Source: Saccharofermentans sp.
GTDB taxonomy: Bacteria > Bacillota > Clostridia > Saccharofermentanales > Saccharofermentanaceae
Length of the DNA stretch: 64,000 nt
Assembly: GCA_016292215.1 (NCBI GenBank)
Contig: JAEFBB010000009.1
Coordinates: 1 to 64,000 of the forward strand
Direction: 5' to 3'
The position numbers were made by a program, and so were the translations under genes. Shown in pieces: positions 8,378 to 15,741 of this stretch. Every line of letters begins with the position of its first letter. Positions within the stretch are counted from its first letter, which is position 1. Below the pieces are notes generated by a model. It saw only the letters and a list, made by a program, of their open reading frames with translations. It made no database searches and had not been told where the DNA came from.

Positions 8378-8818
8378 ATGAAAGTTACGATCAAGAACGA
8401 TATCGATTCAGGCACGTTGGTCGAGATCCACTGCAAAGAAGTGACGGCTGAGACCGAGCGTCTTAAAAGATACATCAGCCGCTTTGACGAGCGCATTACA
8501 GGCACCAGCGAAGGCCAGACTCACAACATCGACATCAGCTCGATCCTTTATATTGAGTCTGTCGATAAGAAGACTTTTCTTTACACATCGCGAAATGTTT
8601 TTCTTACGGAAAAGCGCCTCTACGAGCTCGAAGAACTTCTGGATGAGAAAACGTTTTTCCGCTGCTCGAAGTCAGTCATCGTCAATCTCGACAGGATAAA
8701 AAGTCTTAAGCCTGAAGTCACGAGAAACATTCTTGCAACGCTCGAAAACGATGAGGTCATAGTGATCTCACGCCGTTATGCCAGAGCGCTTAAGACCTTG
8801 ATCGGTCTGGAGGGATAA
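8378..8818 (+). CDS. LytTR domain DNA-binding regulator
   Basis: The 146-residue protein has a short N-terminal part and a C-terminal LytTR DNA-binding domain from about residue 45. Visible motifs are HNIDISSILYIESVDKKTFLYT, KRLYELEELL, FFRCSKSVIVNLDRIKSLKPE and VIVISRRYARALKTLIG. It lacks a receiver domain, as is typical of the stand-alone LytTR regulators that are paired with a DUF3021 membrane protein. That partner starts 2 bases downstream. Such pairs commonly control a nearby ABC exporter; here the ABC operon at 9360 lies 100 bases beyond the partner gene. Confidence 0.9.
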   Translation: MKVTIKNDIDSGTLVEIHCKEVTAETERLKRYISRFDERITGTSEGQTHNIDISSILYIESVDKKTFLYTSRNVFLTEKRLYELEELLDEKTFFRCSKSVIVNLDRIKSLKPEVTRNILATLENDEVIVISRRYARALKTLIGLEG

Positions 8819-8819
8819 T

Positions 8820-9260
8820 ATGGAAGACGTTAAAAAGTTATTGGTATATTTCAGGAACGCGCTGGCATTCTCATTTGCATGGCTCGTCTTATGCGTAGTA
8901 GTAGCATCGCTTGCAGGAGACGGCAATATCACCGCTTTGTTCCTGGTAAAGCTTCTTGCGCTTTGCGCATGGGGATCTATCTGCTTCGTGTTCTCTTTCT
9001 GCACGAAGTTTATGAAGAAAAAAGGCTTTGTATTCTGCCTTACTGTATTCTTCCTTTTGTTTATCCCCGTTGAAGTCCTGATGTTCTATCTGATGGGTAT
9101 CTTTGTGGGAATAGGCACACCGGCATTGTGGATCACTCTCGGAGCTATCATAATCGCATCCTACGTGCTTTGCATCCTTATAGATGTACTTGTTATGCGC
9201 AAGCGTGCGCGCGAATATACGGCAAAACTGAAAGAATATAAAGCACGCAATCTTAACTAA
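8820..9260 (+). CDS. DUF3021 family membrane protein
   Basis: The 146-residue protein has four membrane segments (near 12-32, 40-62, 70-93 and 100-122) and a charged C-terminal tail (KRAREYTAKLKEYKARN). Length, topology and the position immediately after a LytTR gene match DUF3021. Members are thought to sit in the membrane and modulate the LytTR partner. The start codon is 2 bases from the LytTR stop, so the two are translationally linked. Confidence 0.85.
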   Translation: MEDVKKLLVYFRNALAFSFAWLVLCVVVASLAGDGNITALFLVKLLALCAWGSICFVFSFCTKFMKKKGFVFCLTVFFLLFIPVEVLMFYLMGIFVGIGTPALWITLGAIIIASYVLCILIDVLVMRKRAREYTAKLKEYKARNLN

Positions 9261-9317
9261 GCCTTAACTTGATCCAAAGAATATTGATTAAGGTATTTTC
9301 GAGTGGCAAAATATCTT

Positions 9318-9340
9318 CCAGTACAAATCCTTTGTATTGG
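9318..9340. promoter_or_regulatory. Inverted repeat upstream of the ABC exporter, candidate operator
   Basis: CCAGTACAAA (9318-9327) and TTTGTATTGG (9331-9340) form a 10-bp inverted repeat with one mismatch around a 3-base centre, 20 bases upstream of the ABC ATPase start. Size and symmetry fit a dimeric repressor site. A second, longer-range repeat (CCTTAA/TTAAGG) lies just upstream. Confidence 0.5.
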
Positions 9341-9359
9341 AATTAGGGGGTAATAGAAT

Positions 9360-10106
9360 ATGTTAGAAGTCAAAAACGTAACCAAGCGTTACGGCAAAAA
9401 CCTTGCATGCGATGATGTATCTTTCAATCTGGAGCCGGGTACACTGACAGTCCTTTTGGGACCTAACGGCGCCGGCAAGAGCACCATCATCAAGTCGATC
9501 ATCGGATTTCTCAAGTACAACGGATCCATCACGATCAACGGAACGAGCACAAAGACCACAGAGGCACGCAAATACTTAGGTTATATCCCTGAGATGCCTT
9601 CTTTGTATCCGACACTTACTGTAGGCGAGCACATGGAATTCATCGCCCGTGCCTACAAGCTTACGAATTACAAGGACCGTATCAACATGCTTCTCGAGCG
9701 TTTCGAGCTTGATGACAAGCGCAAGAAGTTCGGCGACGAGCTCTCCAAGGGTATGCAGCAGAAGTTAAATCTCTGCCTTGGACTTTTGCCTGATCCCGAT
9801 TACATCCTGCTTGACGAGCCTATGCTCGGTCTCGATCCGCATGCCATCAAAGAGCTCAAGCTCTACATCGAAGAGATGCGCAAGGAAGGCAAGACTCTTC
9901 TTATCAGTACGCATATCATCGACAGCGTAGACATGCTCTGGGACAGAACGATCATCATGCAGAGCGGTAAGATCCGCGCTAACGTTGCGCGTGATGAGAT
10001 CGAAGGCAGCGGCAAGTCTTTGGAAGACCTGTTCTTCGAAGTTACCGAAGGCATCGAGAAGGAAGCTGTAAGCAGCTCGAGTGAGAAGGCAGGAGAAGAG
10101 CAATGA
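9360..10106 (+). CDS. ABC transporter ATP-binding protein
   Basis: The 248-residue ATPase has Walker A GPNGAGKS (near residue 36), a signature loop in the form LSKGMQQKL, Walker B YILLDEP and the switch His in ISTHI. The length and the form KGM...QKL are typical of the ABC-2/exporter ATPases of Firmicutes. It overlaps the permease gene by 4 bases (ATGA), so the pair is translationally coupled. AGGGGG precedes the ATG. The candidate operator at 9318 and the LytTR/DUF3021 genes upstream are the likely sources of regulation. Confidence 0.93.
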   Translation: MLEVKNVTKRYGKNLACDDVSFNLEPGTLTVLLGPNGAGKSTIIKSIIGFLKYNGSITINGTSTKTTEARKYLGYIPEMPSLYPTLTVGEHMEFIARAYKLTNYKDRINMLLERFELDDKRKKFGDELSKGMQQKLNLCLGLLPDPDYILLDEPMLGLDPHAIKELKLYIEEMRKEGKTLLISTHIIDSVDMLWDRTIIMQSGKIRANVARDEIEGSGKSLEDLFFEVTEGIEKEAVSSSSEKAGEEQ

Positions 10107-11815
10107 GACTGTTTTTCTACTATATCACCCACTCGTTTCTTAATACGATTAAGAAACTGCTGAAGACGTGGGTCGCGATATTCGTTGTCCTCATGATCTG
10201 CGGCGGCCTTTTCGGCGGCATCATGGGCTCGATCTTCAAGGATAAAGCAAAGACAAGGACTAGTGAGACTTCAGTTGAAACAACGGCTGATGATCCTTCC
10301 GGCGAGACTGACGAAGATAAGGATTCTGAAGCTGATGATGAGATCACGCTCGAATTCTCTTTCGGCGACCGCATAAAGAATTTCATGAAGACTAACAATC
10401 TGACTTCGGCGAATATAGTCGATATCGCAATCTCAGCATTGTTCCTGCTCATTCTCGCGACGAACGTTGCAAACTCAAAGAGTTCCGGCAAGTTATTCCA
10501 GCCGGCCGACGTTACGATGCTTTTCGCGTCGCCGCTCAAACCGCAGTCGGTCCTCATGTTCAGGCTTACCTGCACGCTCGGAATGTCATTCTTCCTGTCG
10601 CTTTTCATGCTCTATCAGATACCGAATCTCATGAATGGCGCAGGGCTCGGCCTTTGGGGCGCACTGTCATGCGTTGTCGTTTACACGCTTATCCTCATGA
10701 TCAGCACGCTGATCCAGGTCGCTTTCTACACGATCACGTCCAAGCTCGAGAACGGCACAGACAGCATCAATAAGTTCCTTATAGGTTTCTACAGCCTTAT
10801 CGGCATCGGCTTTATCGCTTACATGACGATCACAAAGCAGGAAGTCGCACCCGCGCTGTTCGGATATTTCGCAAGTCCTTCAACGCACTGGGTACCTTTC
10901 TGGGGCTGGCTCAGAGGCATCTCTTATTACGCAGTAACAGGCGACCTCGCAAAGTCCGGACTTTATCTGGGACTCTTCATCGTCGCATGCATCCTCGTTG
11001 TCGTATTCATCTGGAAGATGAAGGCAGACTTCTATGAAGATGCAATGTTTGCCGCAGAGCGAAAAGCAGAGCAGATGGAGAATGCCAAGAATGCTTCCCG
11101 CGGTGCTGTAGTTACCCGTGAAAAGGCACGCAAGGGCTCTATCGACCGCGAAGGCTTCCATTACGGCTCAGGCGCAAGCGTTTTCTTCTTCAAGGCGGTC
11201 TTTAACAGATTCAGATTTGCCAAGCTCAAGATCTTCTCTACGACCATGATCGTCTATCTTCTCGTAGCGGGCTTTGCAGCTTATATAGCACAGCGCAACG
11301 GCAACGGAGCCGATCTGTTCGTTATCCCTGCCGCAGCACTCGGCGTCATGGCATTCTACCGCACTCTGGGAGACCCTATCAGAGAAGATACTTCACGCGA
11401 GTTCTTCATCATGATCCCTGAGAAGGGCTATTCAAAGATCATCTATTCGCTCCTCGGCTGCCTCGCAGTCACAGCGATCGACCTGCTCGCACCTATGGTG
11501 CTTGCAGCCTGCATCCTCGGAACGAATCCTCTGATGGTTCTCGTATGGTATGTATTCATACTGTCGATCAGTTTCTTCGCCACAAACGTCGGAACATTCA
11601 TCGCTTTGTCCTTGCCCGGCGAATCGGCGAAAACGATCAAGACCGTCATCCAGATCATGTTCCTGTACTTCGGTCTTGCTCCTGCAGCAATCGCCGTCAT
11701 AGCAGGCATAGTCTTCAATCAGCTTTTGATCGCACTCGCGATCGGCGCAGCCATCAACTTTGTGATCGGCTTCCTCGTATCACTCCTGCTGCCGCTGTTT
11801 TTGGGGAAGAGGTAA
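10103..11815 (+). CDS. ABC exporter permease
   Basis: The 570-residue membrane protein begins MRLFFYYITHSFLNTIKKLLKTW, then a membrane segment and an acidic Ser/Thr/Asp-rich loop of about 40 residues (SETSVETTADDPSGETDEDK). About eleven further membrane segments are arranged in two halves. The motif FQPADVTMLFASPL after the second segment is characteristic of the putative ABC exporter permease family in Clostridia, with the ATPase immediately upstream. Substrate unknown; such pairs export peptides, lipids or drugs. A terminator follows. Confidence 0.88.
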   Translation: MRLFFYYITHSFLNTIKKLLKTWVAIFVVLMICGGLFGGIMGSIFKDKAKTRTSETSVETTADDPSGETDEDKDSEADDEITLEFSFGDRIKNFMKTNNLTSANIVDIAISALFLLILATNVANSKSSGKLFQPADVTMLFASPLKPQSVLMFRLTCTLGMSFFLSLFMLYQIPNLMNGAGLGLWGALSCVVVYTLILMISTLIQVAFYTITSKLENGTDSINKFLIGFYSLIGIGFIAYMTITKQEVAPALFGYFASPSTHWVPFWGWLRGISYYAVTGDLAKSGLYLGLFIVACILVVVFIWKMKADFYEDAMFAAERKAEQMENAKNASRGAVVTREKARKGSIDREGFHYGSGASVFFFKAVFNRFRFAKLKIFSTTMIVYLLVAGFAAYIAQRNGNGADLFVIPAAALGVMAFYRTLGDPIREDTSREFFIMIPEKGYSKIIYSLLGCLAVTAIDLLAPMVLAACILGTNPLMVLVWYVFILSISFFATNVGTFIALSLPGESAKTIKTVIQIMFLYFGLAPAAIAVIAGIVFNQLLIALAIGAAINFVIGFLVSLLLPLFLGKR

Positions 11816-11837
11816 GGCTATTTAAGATTTGATTTGA

Positions 11838-11870
11838 GGAGCTGTCTTCTTTGGAGGCGGCTCCTTTTTT
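11838..11870 (+). terminator. Terminator of the ABC exporter operon
   Basis: GGAGCTG (11838-11844) pairs with CGGCTCC (11858-11864, one G-U pair), followed by six T (11865-11870). It lies 22 bases after the permease stop. Confidence 0.85.
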
Positions 11871-11903
11871 GTTGTGGTGGCTTTCATGTCCATGAGCCGG
11901 CCG

Positions 11904-11954
11904 ATTGCCGGGAAGTGACACGTTTTGGACGCGGATCGTGTCATTTTTCGTCAC
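11904..11954. repeat. 61-bp-period structured repeat, unit A
   Basis: Unit architecture: ATTGCC 11904-11909, 6 nt, TGACACG 11916-11922, 14 nt, CGTGTCA 11937-11943, 5 nt, CGTCAC 11949-11954. The two 7-base arms are perfect inverted repeats. The arms and gap lengths are identical in units B, C and D, but the gap sequences are not conserved. A 10-nt linker leads to unit B. No open reading frame fits. Confidence 0.9.
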
Positions 11955-11964
11955 TTCTGCGGTT

Positions 11965-12015
11965 ATTGCCAAATAGTGACACGTTTTAAAGGCTTTCCGT
12001 GTCACTTTTCGTCAC
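11965..12015. repeat. 61-bp-period structured repeat, unit B
   Basis: ATTGCC 11965-11970, 6 nt, TGACACG 11977-11983, 14 nt, CGTGTCA 11998-12004, 5 nt, CGTCAC 12010-12015. It starts exactly 61 bases after unit A. Confidence 0.9.
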
Positions 12016-12025
12016 AGCCAGGACA

Positions 12026-12079
12026 GACTGCACTTTTTTCAACACAGCCCGGAAGTGACTGCACTTTTTCAGCACTGCC
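12026..12079. repeat. Pair of GACTGCAC-T tract repeats
   Basis: GACTGCAC followed by five or six T occurs at 12026 and 12057 (31 bases apart), each followed by CA(A/G)CAC and a GCC. The spacing is about half of the 61-base period of the flanking repeats. No inverted arm is obvious. Confidence 0.6.
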
Positions 12080-12100
12080 GGAAAACGCGAAAATCCGGAT

Positions 12101-12147
12101 TGCGTAAAACGTGCCTAAAACAGCCCGGGAAACGCACGATTTACGCA
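12101..12147. repeat. Long inverted repeat, GCGTAAAAC type, unit G
   Basis: TGCGTAAA (12101-12108) pairs with TTTACGCA (12140-12147), and GTGC (12111-12114) with GCAC (12134-12137) around a 19-nt loop starting CTAAAAC. A T5 run and CGCC follow, as TTTTT and CGTCAC follow the second arm in unit A. Confidence 0.85.
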
Positions 12148-12162
12148 TTTTTCGCCAAACTA

Positions 12163-12209
12163 GCGTAAAACCGTGCCTAAAACGGTCCGAATCACGCACG
12201 ATTTACGCA
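12163..12209. repeat. Long inverted repeat, GCGTAAAAC type, unit H
   Basis: CGTAAA (12164-12169) pairs with TTTACG (12202-12207), and CGTGC (12172-12176) with GCACG (12196-12200), again with CTAAAAC in the loop. It starts exactly 61 bases after unit G (12102 to 12163). Confidence 0.85.
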
Positions 12210-12234
12210 CTGAGAAATTCATTCCTGAAATCGA

Positions 12235-12275
12235 CACGAAAAGCCCCCTCTCCGTGTGAGTTTTCGTGAATTGCC
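12235..12275. repeat. Inverted repeat CACGAAAA/TTTTCGTG plus ATTGCC
   Basis: CACGAAAA (12235-12242) pairs with TTTTCGTG (12261-12268). An ATTGCC follows at 12270-12275, which is exactly six 61-base periods after the ATTGCC of unit A. This marks the end of the array; 12276-12329 shows nothing recognisable. Confidence 0.6.
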
Positions 12276-12329
12276 CACGCGCGGGGACTGAGGCGTCAAA
12301 GCCCTGCAAAACAAGCCTTTGTAACACTG

Positions 12330-13331
12330 TTACACTTCTTCAGACGTCTCGCTTGCGGAGGTTGCAGCAGTATCAGAGCGGTAAACATCGAACTCGTAGC
12401 CGATGATCGTGCCGTCGTACTTGTTGTAGAAGAGAATGCAGTAGAAGCCCTCGGGGAACATCTCGTCAGCGGTGTAGGTGATGTGGATCTCGTTGGGATC
12501 TAACTCGGTAATGTACTCGGAGATATAGTAGTCAGTCCACTTGGGCGAGGTCTCGCTGGCGACTCTGTATTTGTAGGTCCAGACGTACCATTCGCCGGGC
12601 TCTTCGATCGTTAAAAGGATCTCAAAAGTATCCGTGTCGGTGTAGCTCTCGGTGATGGGATCCCATTTGTCGCCAAGCATCTGGATGTCGGCGACCATAT
12701 CGAAAAGGCTCCGCATATACTCAAGATCCGTATTCTCGTAGTCGTAGACCACAGTCAGGTCGTCCGGGTTATTCAGGACGATGCCGCCCTTTGTAAGGCG
12801 GAATTCCATTGTGACAGTCACTTCGACCGTGTCGCTGACGCCGTTCAGAAGACTGCCGAATTCATCCGTGTTGATGAATTTCTCGTGTTTCTCGAGGAGG
12901 ACGCTGTGGTCCTTGTATGAAAACTTGACGTCAATAAGAAGGGAGTTGCCCTTAGCCTTTTCCTCAAAACTGTCGACATCGATGGTGGAGGTGATGGTAG
13001 AAGCGATCATGTGCCTGATGACAAGCTCATTCTCGGGGTCATTCTCTTTATCGTCGTCGTAGAGAGCCTGTTCATCGAGCGTAGGCATAGCCGCCTCCAT
13101 CTTGGAGGGCTTATCCGCGCAATAGCTTGCGAAGGTGTCATAATCGCAGGCTGCAAGAGCTTCGGTGACCAGGTTTACCGCTTTGTAGACTTTCTCGGTC
13201 GCAGAAGACTGGGGATCACCGACATCTATCCCGGAATTATCCGTATCATCCGTGTTGCCGAATAGGGAGCAGGAAGCCAGCGTAAAGACATTGGCCAGTA
13301 TAAGAATCGATGCGATAAGCTTGTTTTTCAT
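12330..13331 (-). CDS. Lipoprotein of unknown function
   Basis: The 333-residue product starts MKNKLIASILILANVFTLASC, a clear lipoprotein signal with the LASC lipobox, followed by a Ser/Asp/Thr-rich spacer. The body begins TEKVYKAVNLVTEALAACDYDTFASYC and predicts a mixed alpha/beta domain of the NTF2-like/DUF5105 style. It ends in a segment resembling an extracellular beta-sandwich (WYVWTYKYRV). I cannot name a family with confidence. It is transcribed away from the SLC13-type transporter gene. A TATAAT-like sequence lies upstream of the start, and no clear terminator is visible before the repeat array. Confidence 0.75.
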   Translation of the reverse strand: MKNKLIASILILANVFTLASCSLFGNTDDTDNSGIDVGDPQSSATEKVYKAVNLVTEALAACDYDTFASYCADKPSKMEAAMPTLDEQALYDDDKENDPENELVIRHMIASTITSTIDVDSFEEKAKGNSLLIDVKFSYKDHSVLLEKHEKFINTDEFGSLLNGVSDTVEVTVTMEFRLTKGGIVLNNPDDLTVVYDYENTDLEYMRSLFDMVADIQMLGDKWDPITESYTDTDTFEILLTIEEPGEWYVWTYKYRVASETSPKWTDYYISEYITELDPNEIHITYTADEMFPEGFYCILFYNKYDGTIIGYEFDVYRSDTAATSASETSEEV

Positions 13332-13411
13332 ATCTATCCTCTAAAAGCAATATCCAATATTATACTTCATTATTGATTTCGACCACAAAAAGCCGGCGGG
13401 GCACGGGACAC

Positions 13412-13464
13412 ATTGTAACATCAAACACGCGACACCGCTTGGTTTAAGGTGTAAAATCGTGTCA
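13412..13464. repeat. Hairpin with CGTGTCA arm in front of the SLC13-type gene
   Basis: ACACG-CG-ACACC pairs with GGTGT-AAAAT-CGTGT, ending in CGTGTCAC (13458-13465). It shares CGTGTCA with the 61-bp repeat family and is preceded by ATTGTA, but its spacing differs. It abuts the start codon at 13467, so it could affect translation or transcription of that gene. Confidence 0.4.
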
Positions 13465-13466
13465 CC

Positions 13467-14576
13467 ATGTTAGAACGAATCAAGAAAGACCCGGTTTTGT
13501 TTATTTCAGGAATACTCGCGGTAGTATCCTGCTTCTTCGTAACCCCTGACAAGCAATATATGGGTTATATTGACCTGAGGGTGCTTGCGATCCTGTTCTG
13601 CATGATGCTCGTCGTCAGCGAGCTCGTTATTCTCGGGGTCTTTGATAAGCTCACGAATAAGCTCTTGTCGAAGGTCCATTCTTCGCGCATGGTATCACTT
13701 ATCCTTGTGTGGATGTCATTTTTCCTGGGGATGATCCTTACAAACGACGTAACGCTCGTTACGCTGGTGCCTTTCGCGATCGCGCTTATGAAGTCCTTTG
13801 ACGACAGGAAAACGCTGACGTTTACTTTGATCTTAATGACTGTTGCTACCAATTTGGGAAGCATGCAGACACCTATCGGAAACCCGCAGAATATCTATCT
13901 TTACACGCATTACAACATGGAGATCGGAAGCTTCATGCTGATGATGCTGCCGTATTCGCTATGCTCGCTCATCCTCGTTACGATCGCTGTTTTCGTGCTC
14001 TGCAAAGACATGAAGATCGAGCATAAGGAGGATAAAGCGTTAGAGAAGATCCCGGGTGTCAGGATAGCCGTATGCATCCTGCTTTTCGTATTGAGCCTTT
14101 TGGTCGTTTTGAGGGTGATGCACTATCTCATCATTTTCGCGCTTGTCGCGTCCATAATGTTATTGATGGACCCGAAAGCCTTTAAGGGCGTGGATTATAC
14201 GCTGCTCATCACTTTTATTTTCTTCTTCGTATTCGTGGGAAATATGGGCAGGATCGATGTTGTCTATGAGGCGATATCTTCCATCGTCGAAAAGTCTCCG
14301 ACGCTTACAGCCATTGCTTCTTCGCAGGTTATAAGCAATGTCCCTGCGGCTCTGCTCTTGTCGGCATTTACGGATAACGGAAACGCGCTTGTAATCGGTA
14401 CGAACTTAGGCGGTCTCGGAACGCTCATCGCGAGCATGGCAAGCCTTATAACATATAAATTCCACGCGGCGCTTCCTGCCCCCAAGAAAAAGAGCGTCAA
14501 TTATATCGGCGCATTCACTGTCGTAAATATCATATTCCTGGTCATTTTGTTGGGCGTTTACTGTATTTTCAGGTAA
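13467..14576 (+). CDS. SLC13/ArsB-type anion transporter
   Basis: The 369-residue protein has about ten membrane segments in two inverted halves. Family motifs are LTNDVTLVTLVPF near residue 93, TPIGNPQNIYLY near 137, and SNVPAALLLSAF near 289, followed by GTNLGGLGTLIASMASLI. These match the ion-transporter (ArsB/NhaD/SLC13) superfamily, whose hairpin loops carry a conserved Asn-Pro or Asn-Val-Pro. It is shorter than most SLC13 carriers (about 430), so the substrate (dicarboxylate, arsenite or sodium/proton) is open. No Shine-Dalgarno is visible. A TAAAAT lies only 10 bases upstream of the ATG within a hairpin, so a leaderless message is possible. Confidence 0.85.
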   Translation: MLERIKKDPVLFISGILAVVSCFFVTPDKQYMGYIDLRVLAILFCMMLVVSELVILGVFDKLTNKLLSKVHSSRMVSLILVWMSFFLGMILTNDVTLVTLVPFAIALMKSFDDRKTLTFTLILMTVATNLGSMQTPIGNPQNIYLYTHYNMEIGSFMLMMLPYSLCSLILVTIAVFVLCKDMKIEHKEDKALEKIPGVRIAVCILLFVLSLLVVLRVMHYLIIFALVASIMLLMDPKAFKGVDYTLLITFIFFFVFVGNMGRIDVVYEAISSIVEKSPTLTAIASSQVISNVPAALLLSAFTDNGNALVIGTNLGGLGTLIASMASLITYKFHAALPAPKKKSVNYIGAFTVVNIIFLVILLGVYCIFR

Positions 14577-14630
14577 TTTAGAGGCTTTTTGTACTACACA
14601 CCAACACAAGACTTATATAAAATTTCTTTG

Positions 14631-14639
14631 TGATATAAT
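14631..14639 (+). promoter_or_regulatory. Extended -10 promoter for the poly-Asp lipoprotein
   Basis: TG-A-TATAAT (14631-14639) is a perfect extended -10 element with no good -35. It lies 41 bases upstream of ATG 14680, which has GCGGAGG as ribosome binding site. Confidence 0.6.
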
Positions 14640-14679
14640 AACAAACTGTCAGCCGGGAATAGGCTGCGGAGGTATAGAT

Positions 14680-15528
14680 ATGAAAAATAAAGTAGTTTTG
14701 GTAATTTTATCGGCGCTCCTCGCTGCTACAATGCTCAGCGGATGCCTGATCCCTAAAAGAAAGAATAGCGGCAATGGCTACAGCAACCCGTATGATGACG
14801 ACGACGATGACGACGATGATGACGACGACGATGATTACACTGTAGATGATGACGATATCGACTACACTACAGACGATATTGACAATACTACAGATGATGT
14901 CGTAATCAGCAGCACAGATTGGGCTGATATCGAGATCTTGGGTGATACTAACCTTAAGGCGAAGGTAACTCCGACCCATGGCATTCCTGATGATTTTATC
15001 GTATATGGTGACGTAACATACGGAGATGTTTGTGACGCGATCTACGATAACTGCGATTTCCGTGACAGCCTTTCCAATGAGGCGATCCCGTTCGATGTCG
15101 ACATGTACAACAAGGTCTGCACAATGATCTGGTTCAGCTCGGATGAATTCAAGATGATGGCTTCCACAAGAGATTCTGTATTGGCTCAGATGGCTTATAT
15201 CGCTACTCTGTCTTATGAGTTCTCAAGTGACAACTTTGATCCCGAATACTGTATCTATGACGAGACGACGAACACTTACGAGTTCCACGGAGTCCTTGAT
15301 AAGAACAACATCGGCAGATGCATCATTTCTTTCACCGATACCAACGGCGGAACGGTTAACTTCGAAGACGCTATGTGCGGTGACGAGATCGTTTGGAAGT
15401 TTGATTTCAACAACATTTCTGTCTACCAGATCGGTCTGACTGAAGACACATTGTCAGACTATCCGACAGGCGGATTCCTGAACGTTGCTAATTATTTCGC
15501 AGGCTTCATCGACGGAGCTCTCGGCTAA
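14680..15528 (+). CDS. Lipoprotein with a 14-Asp tract
   Basis: The 282-residue product has a lipoprotein signal (MKNKVVLVILSALLAATMLSGC), then a short basic stretch (KRKNSG) and a run of 14 Asp. Further YT-DDD blocks (YTVDDDD, YTTDD, NTTDD) follow. The Asp run is written with mixed GAT and GAC codons, so slippage is less likely than for a pure repeat. The C-terminal 190 residues are folded-looking with no family I know. An acidic linker next to the membrane could bind divalent cations or keep the domain off the cell wall; this is inference. A terminator follows. Confidence 0.8.
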   Translation: MKNKVVLVILSALLAATMLSGCLIPKRKNSGNGYSNPYDDDDDDDDDDDDDDYTVDDDDIDYTTDDIDNTTDDVVISSTDWADIEILGDTNLKAKVTPTHGIPDDFIVYGDVTYGDVCDAIYDNCDFRDSLSNEAIPFDVDMYNKVCTMIWFSSDEFKMMASTRDSVLAQMAYIATLSYEFSSDNFDPEYCIYDETTNTYEFHGVLDKNNIGRCIISFTDTNGGTVNFEDAMCGDEIVWKFDFNNISVYQIGLTEDTLSDYPTGGFLNVANYFAGFIDGALG

Positions 15529-15553
15529 AGAATAACTTTTAAGCAAATCAAAA

Positions 15554-15586
15554 AGCTGTCCCGCACTTAAGCAGGGCAGCTTTTTT
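15554..15586 (+). terminator. Terminator after the poly-Asp lipoprotein
   Basis: AGCTGTCC (15554-15561) pairs with GGGCAGCT (15574-15581, one G-U), followed by T (15581-15586). Confidence 0.9.
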
Positions 15587-15629
15587 AATACATCGCGAAA
15601 TGATCTCTTTATAGTGAAGGAAAACTCAA

Positions 15630-15680
15630 ATTGCCGTAAACTGACACGATTACGGCTCCAAACGTGTCACATCCCGTCAC
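15630..15680. repeat. 61-bp-period structured repeat, unit C
   Basis: ATTGCC 15630-15635, 6 nt, TGACACG 15642-15648, 14 nt, CGTGTCA 15663-15669, 5 nt, CGTCAC 15675-15680. Same architecture as units A and B, 3.7 kb away. Confidence 0.9.
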
Positions 15681-15690
15681 TATCTGGGGA

Positions 15691-15741
15691 ATTGCCCAAA
15701 AGTGACACGAATAGAGTTCAAATCGTGTCATTTTCCGTCAC
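15691..15741. repeat. 61-bp-period structured repeat, unit D
   Basis: ATTGCC 15691-15696, 6 nt, TGACACG 15703-15709, 14 nt, CGTGTCA 15724-15730, 5 nt, CGTCAC 15736-15741. It begins 61 bases after unit C, and its last bases overlap the stop codon of the minus-strand YwaF-like gene. Confidence 0.9.

Noticed and set aside
11925..12199. Short open frames in the repeat array
   Set aside because: They simply read through repeats on either strand, with no ribosome binding site and repeated composition.
11904..12209. CRISPR array
   Set aside because: Repeat units contain variable interior and internal inverted arms, with no 25-35 base constant repeat plus spacer pattern, and no cas genes.
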